Below, one piece after another: positions 60,840 to 64,000 of a stretch of DNA of 64,000 bases; position 1 is the stretch's first letter, and each line of letters opens with the position of its first letter. The notes under the pieces were generated by a model. That model did no database searches, was not told the origin of the DNA, and saw only the letters and a list, made by a program, of their open reading frames with translations. The translations under genes and the position numbers were made by a program. The stretch lies in NCBI RefSeq assembly GCF_014651135.1, contig NZ_BMWH01000002.1:310001-374000 (forward strand), given 5' to 3'. The DNA comes from Streptomyces echinoruber. Lineage in GTDB: Bacteria > Actinomycetota > Actinomycetes > Streptomycetales > Streptomycetaceae.

Positions 60840-60867
60840 CCGGGCCCCGCCCTGCGGCGGGGCCCGG
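60840..60867 (-). terminator. Intrinsic terminator of the ABC transporter operon
   Basis: Perfect 12-bp arms CCGGGCCCCGCC and GGCGGGGCCCGG around CTGC, 6 bases beyond the permease stop; on the transcribed strand a TTCCTTTTCC tract follows. Read-through or a new promoter would be needed for the epimerase. Confidence 0.85.
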
Positions 60868-60873
60868 ACCGGG

Positions 60874-62118
60874 TCACGAACCGGACTTGCGCTTGTTCCA
60901 CACGTCGAACCCGACCGCCGCCAGCAGGGCCAGGCCCTTGATGACCTGCTGCCAGTCGGTGCCGACGCTGAGCAGGTTCATGCCGTTGTTCAGCACACCG
61001 AGGACGAGGCCGCCGATGATCGCGCCGAGGACGGTGCCGACACCGCCGCTCATGGACGCGCCGCCGATGAACGACGAGGCGATGGCCTCGAGTTCGTAGT
61101 TCAGGCCCGCCTTCGGGGAGGCCGCGTTCAGGCGGGCGGCGACCACCAGACCCGCCAGGGCCGCGAGCACGCCCATGTTCAGGAAGACGCAGAAGGTGAC
61201 CTTTCTGTCCTTCACGCCGGACAGCTTGGCCGCCGGCAGGTTGCCGCCGATGGCGTAGATGTGGCGGCCGAAGATGGTGTTGCGCATGACGTAGCCGTAG
61301 CCGACCACCAGCACGCCGAGGACGATCAGCACGATCGGCGCGCCCTTGTAGCTGGCCAGCAGCAGCGTGACGACCAGGATCGCGGCGGCGATGGCGGCCA
61401 GCTTGAGCAGGAAGAAGTTCCTCGGCAGCACGTCCAGCGAGAACTCCTGCTGGCGCCTGCGGTCGCGGATCTCCTGGTACACCGCGAAGGCGATGAGGAC
61501 CAGGCCGAGCAGCAGGGTGAGGTTGTGGTAGTTGGTGTCGGGGCCGACCTCCGGCAGGAAGCCGTTGCCGATCTTCTGCAGCCCGTCGGGGAACGGGCCG
61601 AGGGTCTGGCCCTCCAGCAGGATCTCCGTCAGACCGCGGAAGAGCAGCATCCCGGCGAGGGTGACGATGAACGACGGGATGCCGAAGTAGGCGATCAGGT
61701 ATCCCTGCACCGCGCCGGCCACCGCGCCGGCCAGCAGGCAGATCACCGTGGCCAGCGGCCAGGACATGCCGTGCTGCACGGTCAGCACGGCCGCCGTCGC
61801 GCCGACGAACGCGGTCAGCGAGCCGACCGACAGGTCGATGTGCCCGGCGATGATCACCAGCATCATGCCGATCGCCAGGATCAGGATGTAGCTGTTCTGC
61901 AGCACCAGGTTGGAGACGTTGCGCGGCAGCAGCAGGTCGCCGTCGGTCCACACCGCGAAGAGCGCCACGATCAGACCGAGCGCGATCAGCATGCCGTACT
62001 GCCGCATGTTGCGGCGCAGGCCGTTCAGCACCAGGCGGAGCAGGCTCCCGCCCCGGGCCGGTCCGCTTCTGCCCGGCGGCGCGGGGGCCGGGGTCTTGGC
62101 GGTCACATCCGTGCTCAT
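60874..62118 (-). CDS. Sugar ABC transporter permease (MmsB/XylH-type)
   Basis: 414 residues, about ten membrane segments, BPD_transp_2 family. [19 protein letters not shown] is the family signature, and [19 protein letters not shown] the cytoplasmic coupling region. It forms the membrane channel for the ATPase encoded upstream (4-base overlap). Confidence 0.9.
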   Translation of the reverse strand: MSTDVTAKTPAPAPPGRSGPARGGSLLRLVLNGLRRNMRQYGMLIALGLIVALFAVWTDGDLLLPRNVSNLVLQNSYILILAIGMMLVIIAGHIDLSVGSLTAFVGATAAVLTVQHGMSWPLATVICLLAGAVAGAVQGYLIAYFGIPSFIVTLAGMLLFRGLTEILLEGQTLGPFPDGLQKIGNGFLPEVGPDTNYHNLTLLLGLVLIAFAVYQEIRDRRRQQEFSLDVLPRNFFLLKLAAIAAAILVVTLLLASYKGAPIVLIVLGVLVVGYGYVMRNTIFGRHIYAIGGNLPAAKLSGVKDRKVTFCVFLNMGVLAALAGLVVAARLNAASPKAGLNYELEAIASSFIGGASMSGGVGTVLGAIIGGLVLGVLNNGMNLLSVGTDWQQVIKGLALLAAVGFDVWNKRKSGS

Positions 62119-63674
62119 CGCGTCACCTCTTTGTCCTGCGTGTCCTTGGTCATGTGGCGCATCAGCACTTCCTGCGTGGCCTCGGCCCGCGGCACCTCGC
62201 CCGTCAGCCGCCCGGCGGCCATGGTGTAGATGCGGTCGCACATGCCGAGCAGCTCGGGCAGCTCGGAGGAGATGAAGACGACCGCCTTGCCCTGCGCGGC
62301 GAGTTGGTCGATGACCGTGTAGATCTCGTACTTGGCGCCCACGTCGATGCCGCGGGTCGGCTCGTCCAGGATCAGCACGTCCGGACCGGCGAAGATCCAC
62401 TTGCTGAGGACGACCTTCTGCTGGTTGCCGCCGGACAGCTTGCCCACCGGTTCGAAGACGGTCGGCGCCTTGATGTTCATGGACGTGCGGAAGCCCTCGG
62501 CGACCTGCCGCTCCTCGTGCTCGTCGACCACGCCCCGCCGGGCGACCTTGTCCAGCGCGGTCAGCGAGATGTTGCGGTGGATGGTGTCGATCAGGTTCAG
62601 GCCGTAGTGCTTGCGGTCCTCCGTGACGTACGCGATGCCGTTCCCGATCGCCTCCGCGACGGTCCGGGTGCGGATCTCCCGGCCGTCCTTGAGGACCGTG
62701 CCGCCCGCGTACCGGCCGTAGGAGCGCCCGAAGACGCTCATCGCCAGCTCGGTGCGGCCGGCGCCCATCAGGCCCGCGATGCCGACGATCTCCCCGCGGC
62801 GCACGTGCAGCGACACGCCGTCGACCACCTTGCGGTGCTGGTCGATGGGGTGCAGCACGGTCCAGTCGCGGATCTCCAGGGCCGGTGCCGCGCCCTCCTC
62901 GGGGCGGTGCGGGGTGCGCTCGGGGAAGCGGTGGTCGAGGTCGCGGCCGACCATGCCGCTGATGATGCGGTCCTCGGTGGTCTCGGGGGCCCGCACGTCG
63001 AGGGTCTCGATGGACCGTCCGTCGCGCAGGATCGTCACCGAGTCGGCGACCCGGCGGATTTCGTTCAGCTTGTGCGAGATGATGATCGAGGTGATGCCCT
63101 GCTTCTTCAACTCCAGGATGAGATCGAGGAGTTTGCCGCTGTCCTCGTCGTTGAGGGCCGCGGTCGGCTCGTCCAGGATCAGCAGCTTCACCTCCTTCGA
63201 CAGGGCCTTGGCGATCTCCACGAGCTGCTGCTTGCCCACGCCGATGTCGGCGACGCGGGTCTCGGGGTGCTCGTCGAGACCGACCCGGCGCAGCAACTGC
63301 GTGGCCCGCCGCAGCGTCTCGTTCCAGTTGATGAACCCGCGCGTGGCGAGCTCGTTGCCCAGGAAGATGTTCTCTGCGATGGACAGATAGGGCACCAGCG
63401 CCAGTTCCTGGTGGATGATGACGATGCCGCGCTGCTCGCTCGCCCGGATGTCCTTGAAGCGGCAGAGCTCTCCCTCGAAGTAGATCTCCCCCTCGTACGT
63501 GCCGTGGGGGTGGACGCCGGAGAGCACCTTCATCAGGGTCGACTTCCCGGCGCCGTTCTCCCCGCAGATGGCGTGGACCTCGCCCTGACGAACCGTCAGC
63601 GTGACGTCCGACAGTGCCTTGACACCGGGAAAGGTCTTGACGATCGAGCGCATCTCCAGGACGGGTCCCGCCAT
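62115..63674 (-). CDS. Sugar ABC transporter ATP-binding protein (MmsA/XylG-type)
   Basis: 519 residues with two ABC cassettes. Cassette 1: Walker [10 protein letters not shown], signature [15 protein letters not shown], Walker [12 protein letters not shown]. Cassette 2: degenerate Walker [11 protein letters not shown], signature [14 protein letters not shown], Walker [13 protein letters not shown]. This is the CUT2 layout for xylose, ribose or multiple-sugar import. GGAAGG precedes ATG 63674. Confidence 0.93.
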   Translation of the reverse strand: MAGPVLEMRSIVKTFPGVKALSDVTLTVRQGEVHAICGENGAGKSTLMKVLSGVHPHGTYEGEIYFEGELCRFKDIRASEQRGIVIIHQELALVPYLSIAENIFLGNELATRGFINWNETLRRATQLLRRVGLDEHPETRVADIGVGKQQLVEIAKALSKEVKLLILDEPTAALNDEDSGKLLDLILELKKQGITSIIISHKLNEIRRVADSVTILRDGRSIETLDVRAPETTEDRIISGMVGRDLDHRFPERTPHRPEEGAAPALEIRDWTVLHPIDQHRKVVDGVSLHVRRGEIVGIAGLMGAGRTELAMSVFGRSYGRYAGGTVLKDGREIRTRTVAEAIGNGIAYVTEDRKHYGLNLIDTIHRNISLTALDKVARRGVVDEHEERQVAEGFRTSMNIKAPTVFEPVGKLSGGNQQKVVLSKWIFAGPDVLILDEPTRGIDVGAKYEIYTVIDQLAAQGKAVVFISSELPELLGMCDRIYTMAAGRLTGEVPRAEATQEVLMRHMTKDTQDKEVTR

Positions 63675-63706
63675 GGTCGTGCCTTCCAATCCGTAGGGGC
63701 GGGGGC

Positions 63707-64000
63707 TTACTTGAGCTCGGCCTCGGTGTAGTAGCCGCCGTCGATCAGGACCTTCCGGTAGTTGGTCTTGTCGACGCTCACCGGCTGCAGCAGGTAGGCG
63801 GGCACGACCTTGGTGCCGTTGTCGTACGTCTTGGTGTCGTTGACCTGCGGCTTCTTGCCGTTGAGGACGTCGTCCATCATGGTCGCGGAGACCTCGGCGA
63901 GTTTGCGGGTGTCCTTGTAGACGGTCTGCGTCTGCTCGCCCGCGATGATCGACTTCACCGAGGCCAGCTCGGCGTCCTGCCCGGTGACCACCGGCAGCGG
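63707..64000 (-). CDS. Sugar ABC transporter substrate-binding protein (ChvE-type), 3' part
   Basis: The last 97 or so codons; the gene continues past the right edge. [20 protein letters not shown] and [20 protein letters not shown] are the second lobe of multiple-sugar binding proteins, and the stop is TAA at 63707. First gene of the operon, 32 bases before the ATPase gene. Confidence 0.88.
   Translation of the reverse strand, partial: PLPVVTGQDAELASVKSIIAGEQTQTVYKDTRKLAEVSATMMDDVLNGKKPQVNDTKTYDNGTKVVPAYLLQPVSVDKTNYRKVLIDGGYYTEAELK

Overview
The window is chromosomal DNA from a high-GC actinomycete, almost certainly Streptomyces. The signs are the codon bias, GTG and TTG starts, an XRE/DUF397 pair, an FxSxx-COOH cassette, a consensus CebR operator, a malonyl-CoA synthetase very like S. 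coelicolor MatB as I remember it, and rare TTA (bldA-type) leucine codons confined to accessory genes. I recognised no rRNA, tRNA, CRISPR array, complete insertion sequence or prophage. Family assignments come from recognising motifs and protein architecture; no database search was possible.

Layout. 0-7 kb: the 3' end of a membrane-protein gene, a degraded Zn-dependent dehydrogenase, a divergent XRE-cupin regulator/DHA2 exporter pair, and a PepSY-like lipoprotein followed by a two-component system. 7-11 kb: a NUDIX gene, then an accessory cluster (XRE-TPR regulator, small soluble protein, 32-residue membrane peptide, glycine-rich-domain-like protein, atypical kinase) with a 19-bp palindrome in its control region. 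11-17 kb: a collapsed helicase-associated gene, two divergent TIGR04222-type membrane proteins, and a secreted CBM2 glycoside hydrolase behind a CebR box. 17-23 kb: globin, flavohaemoglobin-like and DivIVA-like genes, then a ferritin-like/haemerythrin/small-acidic-protein operon. 23-26.5 kb: a divergent STAS-ANTAR regulator and MEDS-HATPase anti-sigma factor, and an alpha/beta hydrolase.

26.5-38 kb is the most striking part. It holds a complete FxSxx-COOH (fxs) cassette: a precursor ending F-N-S-N-A, a radical SAM/SPASM maturase, an AAC(3)-type acyltransferase, a TIR-like protein and a ParA/TIR/NB-ARC/TPR giant. Beside it is a convergent SLATT-SLOG pair of the kind linked to nucleotide-signalled conflict systems, and an MreB-like gene. 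38.8-44.8 kb holds a second radical SAM locus: an enzyme with an unusual CX3CX3C cluster and a Cys-rich tail, a PIMT-like methyltransferase, DUF6415-like and 28-residue membrane proteins, and a TTA-containing XRE-TPR regulator.

45-50 kb is more conserved metabolism: matB, a frameshifted ATP-grasp gene, IclR and SMP-30 genes. 50-55 kb is a tightly overlapped operon (ImmA/IrrE protease, two MAB_1171c-like membrane proteins, flavin monooxygenase, NUDIX) with two TTA codons. 56-64 kb: an XRE/DUF397 pair, a GH43 arabinanase remnant, an aminotransferase with a long Pro/Thr tail, and a sugar ABC transporter with a Tat-exported aldose epimerase; the binding-protein gene runs off the right edge.

A window-wide oddity is short tandem duplications (9-46 bp units) at or just beyond gene 3' ends. 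At least four of the arrays include the stop codon.
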